Assembly: GCA_029237695.1 (NCBI GenBank)
Contig: CM055272.1
Coordinates: forward strand, 18,588,042-18,652,041
Direction: 5' to 3'
DNA length: 64,000 nt
From: Conchocele bisecta
Taxonomy: Eukaryota > Mollusca > Bivalvia > Lucinida > Thyasiridae
Below are positions 20,326 through 32,444 of this stretch, piece after piece. Numbering within the stretch: the stretch's first letter is position 1; the number at the start of each line of letters is the position of its first letter. Position numbers and translations under genes: made by a program. The notes beneath the pieces were generated by a model, which made no database searches, had not been told where the DNA came from, and saw only the letters and a list, made by a program, of their open reading frames with translations.

Positions 20326-22688
20326 TAACCATAGTCGGCTACTGATTCCCCCTTTCGCCTAACACGTGACCTAAATTCGCATCGATATGCGCTGCTTCTC
20401 TCTTGTGGGTTAAATCTTTGGCCTAGTAAGCTTTTCAATTCGTGATAGTTTTGCAGCTGAGCCGGCATGAGATCGCCTAGAAGTTTTTGGGATTGTCCCC
20501 TAAGACTCATTGTAAGTTGCTGTGCCATTTCGGAGACATCCCATTTATTCCAATGCGCTACTTGCTCGAACTGTACTATGTAATCCTGCCATTCGACAGA
20601 TTTTCCGTCAAACTTATCTGGTTCATTTTCGCGACGACGGGTAGCGTTACGCGTGTAACCATTGTCGTACGACATATTTTCTCGTGAACGATCGTGGTGC
20701 TGGCGACTATCAGGTTGTTTGGCTACGAGATCAGGCTCGGTTCGTGCATTATTGTTGTTGAAACCGACATGTGTGTTCTCGTGACTGCGGTGTTCAGGTT
20801 TTAATGAACGGAAGTTTGATTTACAACCCGTTGATAACGTATACTGATTGTCTCTCTTATCGGGGCACTGCTGTTCATTACTTATAGCTGTACGGCTGCT
20901 TGGCGGACCAGGCATGTGTGGTTCATGGCGTGCGTATGCCGTATTCGGTCTGTGATCGTAGTTTTCTATCGCTGGCGTGCTGTTTGACATGTACCCAGAT
21001 GAAGCTTGACATGTATTTGTATTTGGGTAATGGTACTGACCAATCGGCGAAGTTATGTGTGACGCATCATACTGAGTTGTGTGCATGTCTGTTGGTGGCA
21101 TGCGGATGCATTCCGAAGGTGCCCGTAAAGGCGCGCGCGGCGCACCATACCCGGGTGTTTCCGGTATGCCTGGGTCGTACCCTTGTACATGTATGTACTT
21201 ATGTGACGGCAGGCGTGGCGCACCATACCCTGATGTAATCCGGTGTTCTGCTGATATCTCAGTGTCATACTCTTGCGAGTGTTGTTGCGATGACATGTGT
21301 GGCGTACCATACTCGCCCGTATCCTGATGTATGATTGTATCCTGGTGCTGTGAGTGTATATGCGAAGTCACGCGTGGCGCATCATAACATATATCTGGAT
21401 ATGTGGCAGACTTGTCTGAATTGTGTTGTTGTGGAAGCTCCCGTGAAGGCATACATGGGGTACTGGATGTAACTTGGGGCTTCCGTGACTTAGCTGGAAT
21501 GTTTTGTTGGTCATCATCAGAAGGCAAGTGTGACTCACCATAGTTTGATGCCACCTGAGGTATTGATGATATGTCCGTACCGTGTGATTGCCTAAGTGAA
21601 GACACATCTTGACCACCATAGCTTAGTGTATCCGGATGTGTGGTCGGTATGTCCGTGTTGTGTTTTTGTGTAAATCTTTCCGGAAGTTGGAAAGCAGTAC
21701 GTGTGTGTAGATCACCACTTTTGTGTATGTCTTCCGGTGGATGTTTTCGTACCCGCTGTGTGATCTGATTTGTTATGTATTCATCAGTGGGGGCTGACGT
21801 TTGCCCATCAGTTAACTTGCGGGGTAATATTCCGCTTGAACATGTAGACTCTGTTTGTCTATATGTGGACGATGTAGGCAGAATTGATGTTTTCTGCCTT
21901 GCATAGCTGGCATGTCCATGTGACAAGTTACTTGTACGTGGCGTGTGTTGCCCACCATAGTTGTCAATGCCTTGTAATGCGCGGTTTGCAAATGGTGTTT
22001 GCTGCCCACCATAGATGTCACCTTGTGGCACGTTATTTGTAAGTGACGTGTGTTGCCCACCATAGTTGTCAATGCCTTGTAATGTCCGGTTTGCAAATGG
22101 TGTTTGCTGCCCACCATAGATGTCACCTTGTGGCATGTTATTTGTAAGTGGCGTGTGTTGCCCACCATAGTTGTCATTACACTGTTGTGTAGTGTTATTA
22201 TTATGCAAATCTGTCATTGTAGTTGTAACTGCAGATGGTGTAAATTGACCACCATACATGGTATTCTGACATTGAGCAGAAGTTGTGTTCTGCGGTATAT
22301 GCGACTGACGATATTGTCCCAGTGTGGACCTGGGGTTTTGTATCTCGCTAATGTTTGGTTGTGACCAGTCCAACGAATCCGGTGCCATAGTATTGTCGAC
22401 CATGTTTTCGGAAATAGCCCTATTTCTAGAATGTGGTGGCAATATGCTTGGCATATCCAGTGATTGTTGCTGTGTTATGCCCGACTGCGCACGGTACTCA
22501 GGTAGACGACTGTCGCGTTGTGTATTGATTTGACCAATATCCGATGTATACATGTGTCCACTGGCCGCGTGTGTATTTTGGCCTATCTGCGTACTTGGCA
22601 AACCACGGTAGCTATCATGTAAGCCGATTTCTTTGGCCAGTGAAATTAAATTCTCAAATTCAGTGTCCTTACTTAATTTACTCGCCAT
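20295..22688 (-). CDS. Ty3/Gypsy-type Gag, truncated at its C-terminus
   Basis: Gag-like structural protein of an LTR retrotransposon, about 797 aa from the preferred start at 22,688 (AAAATGG context). An upstream in-frame ATG at 22,733 would add 15 residues. The first 650 or so residues are low-complexity, rich in Gln, Asn, His, Pro, Ser and Thr, with repeated YGGQ(H/Q)TP motifs. They include a tandem duplication of about 41 residues, seen in DNA at about 21,946-22,170. Residues about 690-790 form a recognisable retrotransposon gag domain: DKFDGKSVEWQDYI, then LRGQSQKLLGDL, LLGQRFNP and RKGESVADYGYALQ. Just after this the ORF runs into the 65-bp array and stops, so any zinc-knuckle region and pol are missing. 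The long disordered N-terminus is unusual for Gag. Confidence 0.85.
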   Translation of the reverse strand: MASKLSKDTEFENLISLAKEIGLHDSYRGLPSTQIGQNTHAASGHMYTSDIGQINTQRDSRLPEYRAQSGITQQQSLDMPSILPPHSRNRAISENMVDNTMAPDSLDWSQPNISEIQNPRSTLGQYRQSHIPQNTTSAQCQNTMYGGQFTPSAVTTTMTDLHNNNTTQQCNDNYGGQHTPLTNNMPQGDIYGGQQTPFANRTLQGIDNYGGQHTSLTNNVPQGDIYGGQQTPFANRALQGIDNYGGQHTPRTSNLSHGHASYARQKTSILPTSSTYRQTESTCSSGILPRKLTDGQTSAPTDEYITNQITQRVRKHPPEDIHKSGDLHTRTAFQLPERFTQKHNTDIPTTHPDTLSYGGQDVSSLRQSHGTDISSIPQVASNYGESHLPSDDDQQNIPAKSRKPQVTSSTPCMPSRELPQQHNSDKSATYPDICYDAPRVTSHIHSQHQDTIIHQDTGEYGTPHMSSQQHSQEYDTEISAEHRITSGYGAPRLPSHKYIHVQGYDPGIPETPGYGAPRAPLRAPSECIRMPPTDMHTTQYDASHITSPIGQYHYPNTNTCQASSGYMSNSTPAIENYDHRPNTAYARHEPHMPGPPSSRTAISNEQQCPDKRDNQYTLSTGCKSNFRSLKPEHRSHENTHVGFNNNNARTEPDLVAKQPDSRQHHDRSRENMSYDNGYTRNATRRRENEPDKFDGKSVEWQDYIVQFEQVAHWNKWDVSEMAQQLTMSLRGQSQKLLGDLMPAQLQNYHELKSLLGQRFNPQERSSAYRCEFRSRVRRKGESVADYGYALQWSTYCH

Positions 22689-22757
22689 TTTGTTTGTACA
22701 ATGAACACATGTATGTGTAGTTGAAATGTTCAAAAGTTTGAGAAAACGGACCTAGTA

Positions 22758-22770
22758 GGTCACGGCACCA
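22758..22770 (-). promoter_or_regulatory. Candidate primer-binding site of the gag element
   Basis: On the minus strand TGGTGCCGTGACC starts two bases after a sequence ending TTACA, consistent with an LTR end followed by a tRNA primer-binding site. The preferred gag start is about 70 nt further on. The matching tRNA is not identified here. Confidence 0.55.
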
Positions 22771-22771
22771 A

Positions 22772-23200
22772 TGTAACCGGAATCGTATCGGGCGTTGTGT
22801 AATCGTTTGAGGTTCGTTCACTCTAGATCCATAGGTAACAGTATGACTGTACGGGTATAGGCTTTTGAAAGGACAAGGTAAATAATAAGTCTGGACAATG
22901 TGCAGTTCATGAATGATTATTGGTGTACAAGTGAGCTTATTAAAGTATTATATATATCTTATGACCAACCCCCACCCCCTAACTGGTATTAATGCATTTT
23001 AGACCCCCGTGCCAAAATAAATGGGTTCCCTGAGATTTAGGGTGACCATGTAGGCAGGTTTCAAACTTGGCGATTACTCTGTAGTTCTCAAGAGTGCCGG
23101 TCAATTTAGATAGAACATAAGTCGGGGTCCCGAACTAGCCGTCTGCTCGGCTTATATAGCGAGTTATGACCATGCACGTGCATGGCCATAATCTCGAACC
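22772..23200 (-). mobile_element. Probable 5' LTR of the gag element (partial, outer end uncertain)
   Basis: The inner end is set by TGTAACCGG on the plus strand (minus-strand end ...CCGGTTACA) next to the primer-binding site. A minus-strand TATATAAG lies near 23,150-23,160 and an AT-rich ATATATATAATAC near 22,948-22,965. I could not find a convincing outer TG end or a second LTR in the window, so the right limit is approximate. Confidence 0.4.
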
Positions 23201-23686
23201 CCTCGTAAGTATGAAGGTGGATCTAAGATAATACGAAATAGACTGTATGACCAGTGATTATAATACATATGTTGTCTATATCAATACACGCCATGACCGC
23301 CGCCAACAATAAACGTTTACAAGCCTCATACATGTAGCTTCATATTTATTAGAGGCTATATGTATGAGTACAGTATAGTACAGTACAGGGTAGTACAAAA
23401 TATATGTACAACATTTAGAGTACAGTGTAGTACAAAACATAGTTACTTGTATAAACATTTAGAGGGACAATAAGTATAATAATTGTTGATGGCGGACATG
23501 GGTGTCTTGACATAGATAGGTCATCCCCGTTACAGTATCTTGATAATGTCTTGTTGGAAGTATTTAATTATGTAATGATGTATTCTCATACATCCAGTAT
23601 GTTGATAGTATCTTGTTGAGAATCTCGTTAGCTCATTTGCATGTGATTTGCTATACTAAATGCTATACCATATTACATACAGTATA
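23201..23686. other. AT-rich spacer before the 105-bp satellite
   Basis: No gene recognised. Region 23,360-23,470 contains repeated AGTACAGTA/AGTACAAAA words. A CATGCACGTGCATG palindrome lies just upstream, near 23,171-23,184. Confidence 0.5.
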
Positions 23687-24194
23687 TGCAGATAACCGTA
23701 AGAAATAATTGTATCCGGTCGAACATTCTAACAATAATTCCTTGGTGTGACCAAGGTCAGATACATTATCCAAATAATTATATTCCATCGAAACAGATAA
23801 CCGTAAGAACTAATTGTATCCGGTCGTCGAACATTCTAACGATAAATGCTTGTTGTGACCAAGGTCAGATACATTATCCAAATAATTATATTCTATTGAA
23901 ACAGATAACCGTAGGAAATAATTGTATCAGGTCGAACATTCTAACAATAATTCCTTGTTGTGACTAAGGTCAGATACATTATCCAAATAATTATATTCTG
24001 TTGAAACAGATAACCGTAGGAAATAATTGTATCAGGTGGAACATTCTAACAATAATTCCTTGTTGTGACTAAGGTCAGATACATTTTCCAAATAATCTTT
24101 TCCATTCAAAACAGATAACCGTAACAAATAATTGTATCCGGTCAAACATTCTGATAATTATTCCTTATTGTGACAAAGGTCAGATACATTATCC

Positions 24195-24239
<45 letters not shown>

Positions 24240-24539
24240 CGTCGAAACAGATAACTGTAAGAGATAACTGTATGCGGTCGAATATTCTAACAATAATTCC
24301 TAATGTTGTTACCAAGGTCAGATAAATTATCAAAATAATTATATTCGGTCGAAACAGATAACCGTAAGAAATAATCGTATCCTGTCGAACATTCTTTCAA
24401 TAATTCCTTGGTGTGACCAAGGTCAGATACATTATCAAAATAGTTATATTCCGTTGAAACAGATAACCGTAAGAAATAATTCTATCCCGTCCAACAATCT
24501 AACAATAATTCCTTGTTGTGACCAAGGTCAGATAAATTA

Positions 24540-27500
24540 TGCAAATAGTTACATTCGTTCCAAACAGAAAACGGTAAGAAATAATTGTATCAGGTCGAAC
24601 ATTCTAAAGGTAAATACTTGGTGTGACCAAGGTCAAATACATTATCCAAATAATTGTATTCTGTCAAAACAGATAACCGTAAGAAATAATTGTATCTGGT
24701 CGAACATTCTAATGATAAATCCTTGTTGTGACCAAGGTCAGATACATTATCCAAATAATTATATTCCGTCAAAACAGATAACCATAAAAAATAATTGTAT
24801 CCGGTCGAAAATTCTAACAATAATTCCTTGTTGTGACCAAGGTCAGATAATTTATCCAAATAATTATATTCGGTCGAAACAGATAACCGTGAGAAATAAT
24901 TGTATCCGGTCGAACATTCTAACAATAATTCCTTGGTGTGACCAAGGTCAGATACATTATCCAATTAATTATATTCCGTCGAAGCAGATAACCGTAAGAA
25001 ATAATGGTATCCGGTCGAACATTCTAACAATAATTCATTGTTGTGACCAAGGTTCGGATAAATTATCTAAATAATTAATTTGGTCGTAACAGATAACCGT
25101 AAGAAATAATTGTATCCGGTCGAACATTCTAAATAATTATATTCGGTCGAAACAGATAACCGTAAGAAATAATTGTATCCGGTCGAACATTCTAACAATA
25201 ATTCCTTGGTGTGACCAAGGTCAGATACATTATCCAAATAATTATATTCCATCGAAACAGATAACCGTAAGAACTAATTGTATCCGGTCGAACATTCTAA
25301 TGATAAATGCTTGTTGTGACCAAGGTCAGATACATTATCCATATAATTACATTTCGTAAAAACAGATAACAGTAAGAAATAATTGTATCCGGTCTAACAT
25401 TCTAACAATAATTCCTTGTTGTGACCAAGGTCAGATAAATTATCCAAATAATTATATTCGGTCGAAACAGATAACCGTAAGAAATGCTTGTATCCGGTCG
25501 AACATTCTAATGATAAATGCTTGTTGTGACCAAGGTCAGATACATTATCCATATAATTATATTTCGTAAAAACAGATAACCGTAAGAAATAATTGTATCA
25601 GGTCTAACATTTTAACAATAATTCCTTGTTGTGACCAAGGTCAGATAAATTATCCAAATAATTATATTCGGTCGAAACAGATAACCGTAAGAAATAATTG
25701 TATCCGGTCTAACATTCTAACAATAATTCCTTGTTGTGACCAAGGTCAGATAAAATTATAATTATATTCGGATTGTTTAAACAGATAACCGTAAGAAATA
25801 ATTGTATCCGGTCTAAACATTCTAACGATAAAAATCCCTTGTTGTGACCAAGGTCAGATACATTATCCATAATATTATATCGGTCGAAACAGATAACCGT
25901 AAGAAATAATTGTATCCGGACGAACATTCTAACAATAATTCCTTGTTGTGACCAAGGTCAGATAAATTATCCAAATAATTATATTCCGTCGAAACAGATA
26001 ACCGTAAGAAATAATTGTATCTGGTCGAACATTCTAACGATAAATCCTTGTTGTGACCAAGGTCAGATAAATTATCCAAATAATTATATTCGGTCGAAAC
26101 AGATAACCGTAAGAAATAATTGTATCCGGTCTAACATTCTAACGATGAATCCTTGGTGTGACCAAGGTCAGATACATTATCCAAATAATTATATTCCGTT
26201 GAAACAGATAACTATAGGAAATAATTGTATCAGGTCGAACATTCTAACAATAATTCCATGTTGTGACTAAGGTATGAAATAATTGTATCCAGTCGAACAA
26301 TCTAACAATAATTTCTTGTTGTGACCAAGGTCAGATAAATTATCCAAATAGTTACATTCGTTCCAAACAGAAAACGGTAAGAAATAATTGTATCAGGTCG
26401 AACATTCTAAAGGTAAATACTTGGTGTGACCAAGGTCAAATACATTATCCAAATAATTGTATTCTGTCAAAACAGATAACCGTAAGAAATAATTGTATCT
26501 GGTCAAACATTCTAATGATAAATCCTTGTTGTGACCAAGGTCAGATACATTATCCAAATAATTATATTCCGTCAAAACAGATAACCGTAAAAAATAATTG
26601 TATCCGGTCGAAAATTCTAACAATAATTCCTTGTTGTGACCAAGGTCAGATAATTTATCCAAATAATTATATTCGGTCGAAACAGATAACCTTGAGAAAT
26701 AATTGTATCCGGTCGAACATTCTAACAATAATTCCTTGGTGTGACCAAGGTCAGATACATTATCCATATAATTATATTTCGTAAAAACAGATAACCGTAA
26801 GAAATAATTGTATCCGGTCTAACATTCTAACAATAATTCCTTGGTGTGACCAAGGTCAGATACATTATCCAAATAATTATATTCCGTCGAAACAGATAAC
26901 TGTAAGAAATAATTGTATCCGGTCGAACATTCTAACGATAAATCCTTGTTGCCAAGGTCAGATACATTATCCAAATAATTATATTCCGTCAAAACAGATA
27001 ACCATAAGAAATAATTGTATCCGGTCTAACATTCTAACAATAATTCCTTGCTGTGACTAAGGTCAGATAAATTATCCAAATAATTATATTCGGTCGAAAC
27101 AGAAAACCGTAAGAAATAATTGTATCCGGACGAACATTCTAACAATAATTCCTTGTTGTGACCAAGGTCAGATAAATTATCCAAATAATTATATTCCGTC
27201 GAAACAGATAACCGTAAGAAATAATTGTATCTGGTCGAACATTCTAACGATAAATCCTTGTTGTGACCAAAGTCAGATACATTATCCAAATAATTATATT
27301 CCTTCGAAACAGATAACCGTAAGAAATAATTGTATCCGGTCGAAGATTCTAATGATAATTCCTTGGTGTGACCAAGGTCAGATACATTATCCAAATAATT
27401 ATATTCCGTCGAAACAGATAACCGTAAGAAATAATGGTATCCGGTCGAACATTCTACCAATAATTCCTTGTTGTGACAAAGGTCGGTTAAATTATGTAAA

Positions 27501-28129
27501 TAATTATATTTGGTTGAAACAGATAACCGTAAGAAATAACTGTATTCAGTCGAACATACTAACAATAATTCCTTGTTATGACCAAGGTCGGATAAATTAT
27601 CTAAATAATTATATTCGGTCGAAACAGATAACCGTAAGAAATAATTGTATCCGGTCGAACATTCTAACAATAATTCCTTGGTGTGACCAAGGTCAGATAC
27701 ATTAATTATCCAAATAATTATATTCCGTCAAAACAGATAACAGTAGGAAATAATTCTATCCGGTCGAACATTCTAACGATAAATGCTTGTTGTGACCAAG
27801 GTCAGATACATTATCCAAATAATTATATTCCATTGAAAAAGATAACCGTAAGAAATAATTGTATCAGGTCGAACATTCTAACAATAATTCCTTGTTGTGA
27901 CTAAGGTCAGATACAATATCCAAATAATTATATTCTGTTGAAACAGATAACCGTAGAAAATAATTGTATCAGGTCGAGCATTCTGACAATAATTCCTTGT
28001 TGTGACTAAGGTCAGATACATTGTCCAAATAATCTTTTCCATCAAAACAGATAACCGTAAGAAATAATTGTATCCGGTCGAACATTCTGATAATTATTCC
28101 TTAATGTGACCAAGGTCAGATACGTTATC

Positions 28130-28198
<69 letters not shown>

Positions 28199-29554
28199 CG
28201 TCGAAGCAGATAACTGTAAGAGATAACTGTATGCGGTCGAACATTCTAACAATAATTCATAATGTTGTGACCAAGGTCAGATAAATTATCCAAATAACTA
28301 TATTCGGTTGAAACAGATAACCGTAAGAAATAATCGTATCTGGTCGAACATTCTAACAATAATTCCTTGGTGTGACAAAGGTCAGATACATTATCAAAAT
28401 AATTATATTCCCTTGAAACAGATAACCGTAAGAAATAATTGTATACGGTCGAACAATCTAACAATAATTCCTTGTTGTGACCAAGGTCAGATAAATTATC
28501 CAAATAGTTACATTCGTTCGAAACAGAAAATGGTAAGAAATAATTGTATCAGGTCGAACATTCTAACAATAATTTCCTTGTTATGACTAAGGTCAGATAC
28601 ATTATCCAAATAATTTTTTCCATCGAAACAGATAACCGTAAGAGATAATTGTATGCGGTCGAACATTCTAACAATAATTCCTTATGTTGTGACAAAGGTC
28701 AGATAAATTATCCAAATAACTATATTCGGTCGAAACAGATAACCGCAAGAAATAATTGTATCCGGTCGAACATTCTAACAATAATTCCTTTGTGTGACCA
28801 AGGTCAGATACATTATCCAAATAATTATATTCCGTCGAAACAGATAACCGTAAGAAATAATTTTATCCGGTCGAACATTCTAACGATAAATCCTTGTTGT
28901 GACCAAGGTCAGATACATTATCCAAATAATTATATTTGGTCGAAACATAAACCGTAAGAAATAATTGTATCCGGTCGAACATTCTAACAATAATTCCTTG
29001 TTGTGACCAAGGTCAGATAAATTATCCAAATAATTATATTCAGTCGAAACAGATTACCGTAAGAAATAATTGTATCCGGTCGAACATTCTAACAAAAATT
29101 CCTTGGTGTGACCAAGGTCAGATACATTATCCAAACAATTATGTTCCGTCGAAACAGATAACCGTAAGAAATAATTGTATTCGGTCGAACATTTTAACGA
29201 TAAATCCTTGTTGAGACCAAGGTCAGATACATTATCCAAATAATTATATTCCATTGAAAAAGATAACCGTAAGAAATAATTGTATCAGGTCGAACATTCT
29301 AACAATAATTCCTTGTTGTGACTAAGGTCAGATACAATATCCAAATAATTATATTCTGTTGAAACAGATAACCGTAGAAAATAATTGTATCAGGTCGAGC
29401 ATTCTGACAATAATTCCTTGTTGTGACTAAGGTCAGATACATTGTCCAAATAATCTTTTCCATCAAAACAGATAACCGTAAGAAATAATTGTATCCGGTC
29501 GAACATTCTGATAATTATTCCTTAATGTGACCAAGGTCAGATACGTTATCCAAA

Positions 29555-29593
<39 letters not shown>

Positions 29594-30690
29594 CGTCGAA
29601 GCAGATAACTGTAAGAGATAACTGTATGCGGTCGAACATTCTAACAATAATTCATAATGTTGTGACCAAGGTCAGATAAATTATCCAAATAAACTATATT
29701 CGGTTGATAAACAGATAACCGTAAGAAATAAATCGTATCTGGTCGAACATTCTAACAATAATTCCTTGGTGTGACAAAGGTCAGATACATTATCAAAATA
29801 ATTATATTCCCTTGAAACAGATAACCGTAAGAAATAATTGTATACGGTCGAACAATCTAACAATAATTCCTTGTTGTGACCAAGGTCAGATAAATTATCC
29901 AAATAGTTACATTCGTTCGAAACAGAAAATGGTAAGAAATAATTGTATCAGGTCGAACATTCTAACAATAATTTCCTTGTTGTGACTAAGGTCAGATACA
30001 TTATCCAAATAATTTTGTCCATCGAAACAGATAACCGTAAGAGATAATTGTATGCGGTCGAACATTCTAACAATAATTCCTTATGTTGTGACAAAGGTCA
30101 GATAAATTATCCAAATAACTATATTCGGTCGAAACAGATAACCGCAAGAAATAATTGTATCCGGTCGAACATTCTAACAATAATTCCTTTGTGTGACCAA
30201 GGTCAGATACATTATCCAAATAATTATATTCCGTCGAAACAGATAACCGTAAGAAATAATTTTATCCGGTCGAACATTCTAACGATAAATCCTTGTTGTG
30301 ACCAGGTCATACATTATCCATAAATTATAGTTGGTCGAAACATAAACCGTAAGAAATAATTGTATCCGGTCGAACATTCTAACAATAATTCCTTGTTGTG
30401 ACCAAGGTCAGATAAATTATCCAAATAATTATATTCAGTCGAAACAGATTACCGTAAGAAATAATTGTATCCGGTCGAACATTCTAACAAAAATTCCTTG
30501 GTGTGACCAAGGTCAGATACATTATCCAAACAATTATGTTCCGTCGAAACAGATAACCGTAAGAAATAATTGTATTCGGTCGAACATTTTAACGATAAAT
30601 CCTTGTTGTGACCAAGGTCAGATACATTATCCAAATAATTATATTCCATCAAAACAGATAACCGTAAGAAATAATTGTATTCGGTCTAAC
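24540..30690. repeat. Higher-order duplications within the 105-bp satellite
   Basis: Blocks of several monomers recur in the same variant order. 24,540-24,964 matches 26,341-26,767 (offset about 1,803). 27,831 to about 29,250 matches 29,252 to about 30,650 (offset 1,421 before the (TA)n tract and 1,399 after it, since the tract is shorter in the second copy). A segment near 23,880-24,540 also matches 27,830-28,500. The copies at 29,690-29,760 and 25,740-25,880 carry extra single bases absent from their partners. Confidence 0.85.
28133..28197. repeat. (TA)n microsatellite
   Basis: Over 30 TA units placed between a monomer end (CCAAA) and TTCCGTCGAAGCAG. Shorter versions occupy the same place in related monomers at 24,199-24,236 and 29,559-29,591, so the tract was copied as part of the higher-order block. 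Confidence 0.95.
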
Positions 30691-30811
30691 ATTCTAACAA
30701 TAATTCCTTGTTGTGACCAAGGTCAGATAAATTATCCAAATAATTATATTTGGTCGAAACAGATAACCGTAAGAAATAATTGTATCTGGTCGAACATTCT
30801 AACAAGAATTC

Positions 30812-32444
30812 TGCCACGGAAGCGGTGTCGCGCCTGCCGAGGCATTTGACCGTGAACATTACAAGTAAGTAAATGACCTTGACCTTGAGAATTTGGATGT
30901 TGGGGTGTGTGTAATGAAGCATCATCCATAGACAAACATTGATGTGAAATATTATCAAAGTCTGGCTAGGGGTTAAAGAGATATTGTGAAAAAACAATAA
31001 CTTTAACGCATTTCTGTTACAAAACTGGTGAACATTACAAGTAAATAAATGACCTTGACCTTGAGAATTTGGATATGGGGGTGTGCGTAATGAAGCATCA
31101 TCCCTAGACAAATATTGATGTGTAATATTATCAAAGTCTGGCAAGGGGTTAAAGAGATATTGTGAAAAAACAATAACTTTAACGCATTTCTGTTACAAAA
31201 CCGGTGAACATTACAAGTAAATAAATGATCTTGACCTTCAGAATTTGGATGTGGGGGTGTGCGTAATGAATCATCATCCCATGACAAACATTGATGTGAA
31301 ATATTATCAAAGTCTGGCAAGGGGTTAAAGAGATATTGTGAAAAAACAATAACTTTAACGCATTTCTGTTACAAAACCGGTGAACATTACAAGTAAATAA
31401 ATGACCTTGACCTTCAGAATTTGGATGTAGGGGTGTGCGTAATGAATCATCATCCCATGACAAACATTGATGTGAAATATTATCAAAGTCTGGCAAGGGG
31501 TTAAAGAGATATTGTGAAAAAACAATAACTTTTAACGCATTCTTGTTACAAAACCGGTGAACATTACAAGTAAATAAATGACATTGACCTTCAGAAGTTG
31601 GATGTGGGGGTATGCGTAATGAAGCAGGATCCCTAGACGAACATTGATGTGAAATATTATCAAAGTCTGACAAGGGGTTCAAGAGATATTGTAAAAAAAA
31701 CTATAACTTTAACAAATTCCTGTTACAAAACCGGCGAACATTAGAAAGTAAATAAATGACCTTGACCTTCAGAATTTGGATGTGGGGGTTAAAGAGATAT
31801 TGTGAAAAAACAATAAATTTAACGCATTTCTGTTACAAAACTGGTGAACATTACAAGTAAATAAATGACCTTGACCTTGAGAATTTGGATGTGGGGGTGT
31901 GCGTAATGAAGCATCATCCCTAGACAAACATTGATGTGAAATATTATCAAAGTCTGGCAAGGGGTTAGAGAGATATTGTGAAAAAACAATAACTTTAACG
32001 CATTTCTGTTACAAAACCGGTGAACATTACAAGTAAATAAATGACCTTGACCTTCAGAATTTGGATGTGGGGGTGTGCGTAGTGAAGCATCATCCCCAGA
32101 CAAACATTGATGTGAAATATTATCAAAGTCTGGCAAGGGGTTAAAGAGATATTGTGAAAAAACAATAACTTTAACGCATTTCTGTTACACATCCGGTGAA
32201 CATTATAAGTAAATAAATGACCTTGATAATTTGGATGTGGGGGTGTGCGTAGTGAAGCATCATCCCTAGACAAACATTGATGTGAAATATTATCAATGTC
32301 TGGCAAGAGGTTAAAGAGATATTGTGAAAAAACAATAACTTTAACGCATTTGCCTTACAAAAAAACCGGACGACGCGGACGACGACGACGACGACGACGG
32401 AAAATACTACGACTATAGTCGCGCCTCTGCTAAAGCAGGCGCGA
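30812..32444. mobile_element. Inserted element carrying a 176-bp tandem array
   Basis: Eight full units and one shortened unit, starting at 30,854, 31,030, 31,206, 31,382, 31,559, 31,736, 31,846, 32,022 and 32,198. Each contains GAACATTACAAGTAAATAAA, TGACCTTGACCTT and GCGTAATGAAGCATCATCCC. The right part has a (GAC)n tract (32,370-32,400) and a GTCGCGCCT ... AGGCGCGAC hairpin (32,417-32,444). The 105-bp satellite stops at CTAACAA on the left and resumes with ACAATGATAAATG on the right, so the whole block sits inside one satellite monomer. ACAA is a possible short target duplication. Confidence 0.75.

Larger units (their letters stand above)
23687..30811. repeat. 105-bp satellite array
   Basis: About 65-68 monomers of 105 bp. 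The core words are ATAACCGTAAGAAATAATTG, CGGTCGAACATTCTAACAAT, GACCAAGGTCAG and ATTATCCAAATAATTATATT. At least three variants occur: CCTTGGTGTGACCAAGG (a 7-bp hairpin), CCTTGTTGTGACCAAGG, and an ACGATAAATCC type. The array is interrupted by (TA)n tracts at about 24,199-24,236, 28,133-28,197 and 29,559-29,591. Long open frames on both strands are consequences of the repeat and are not genes. Confidence 0.97.

Noticed and set aside
21812..22177. 121-codon minus-strand ORF
   Set aside because: Shadow frame of the gag N-terminal repeats.
24454..25074. 206-codon ORF in the satellite
   Set aside because: Translation of 105-bp monomers (35 codons each); the opposite strand is equally open.
27026..27670. 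214-codon minus-strand ORF in the satellite
   Set aside because: Same cause: the monomer length is a multiple of three.
31179..31682. 167-codon minus-strand ORF
   Set aside because: Lies in the 176-bp array and shows only repeat-derived translation.
30812..32444. Helitron
   Set aside because: A hairpin lies near one end, but no TC start, no CTRR end and no clean A|T insertion site.
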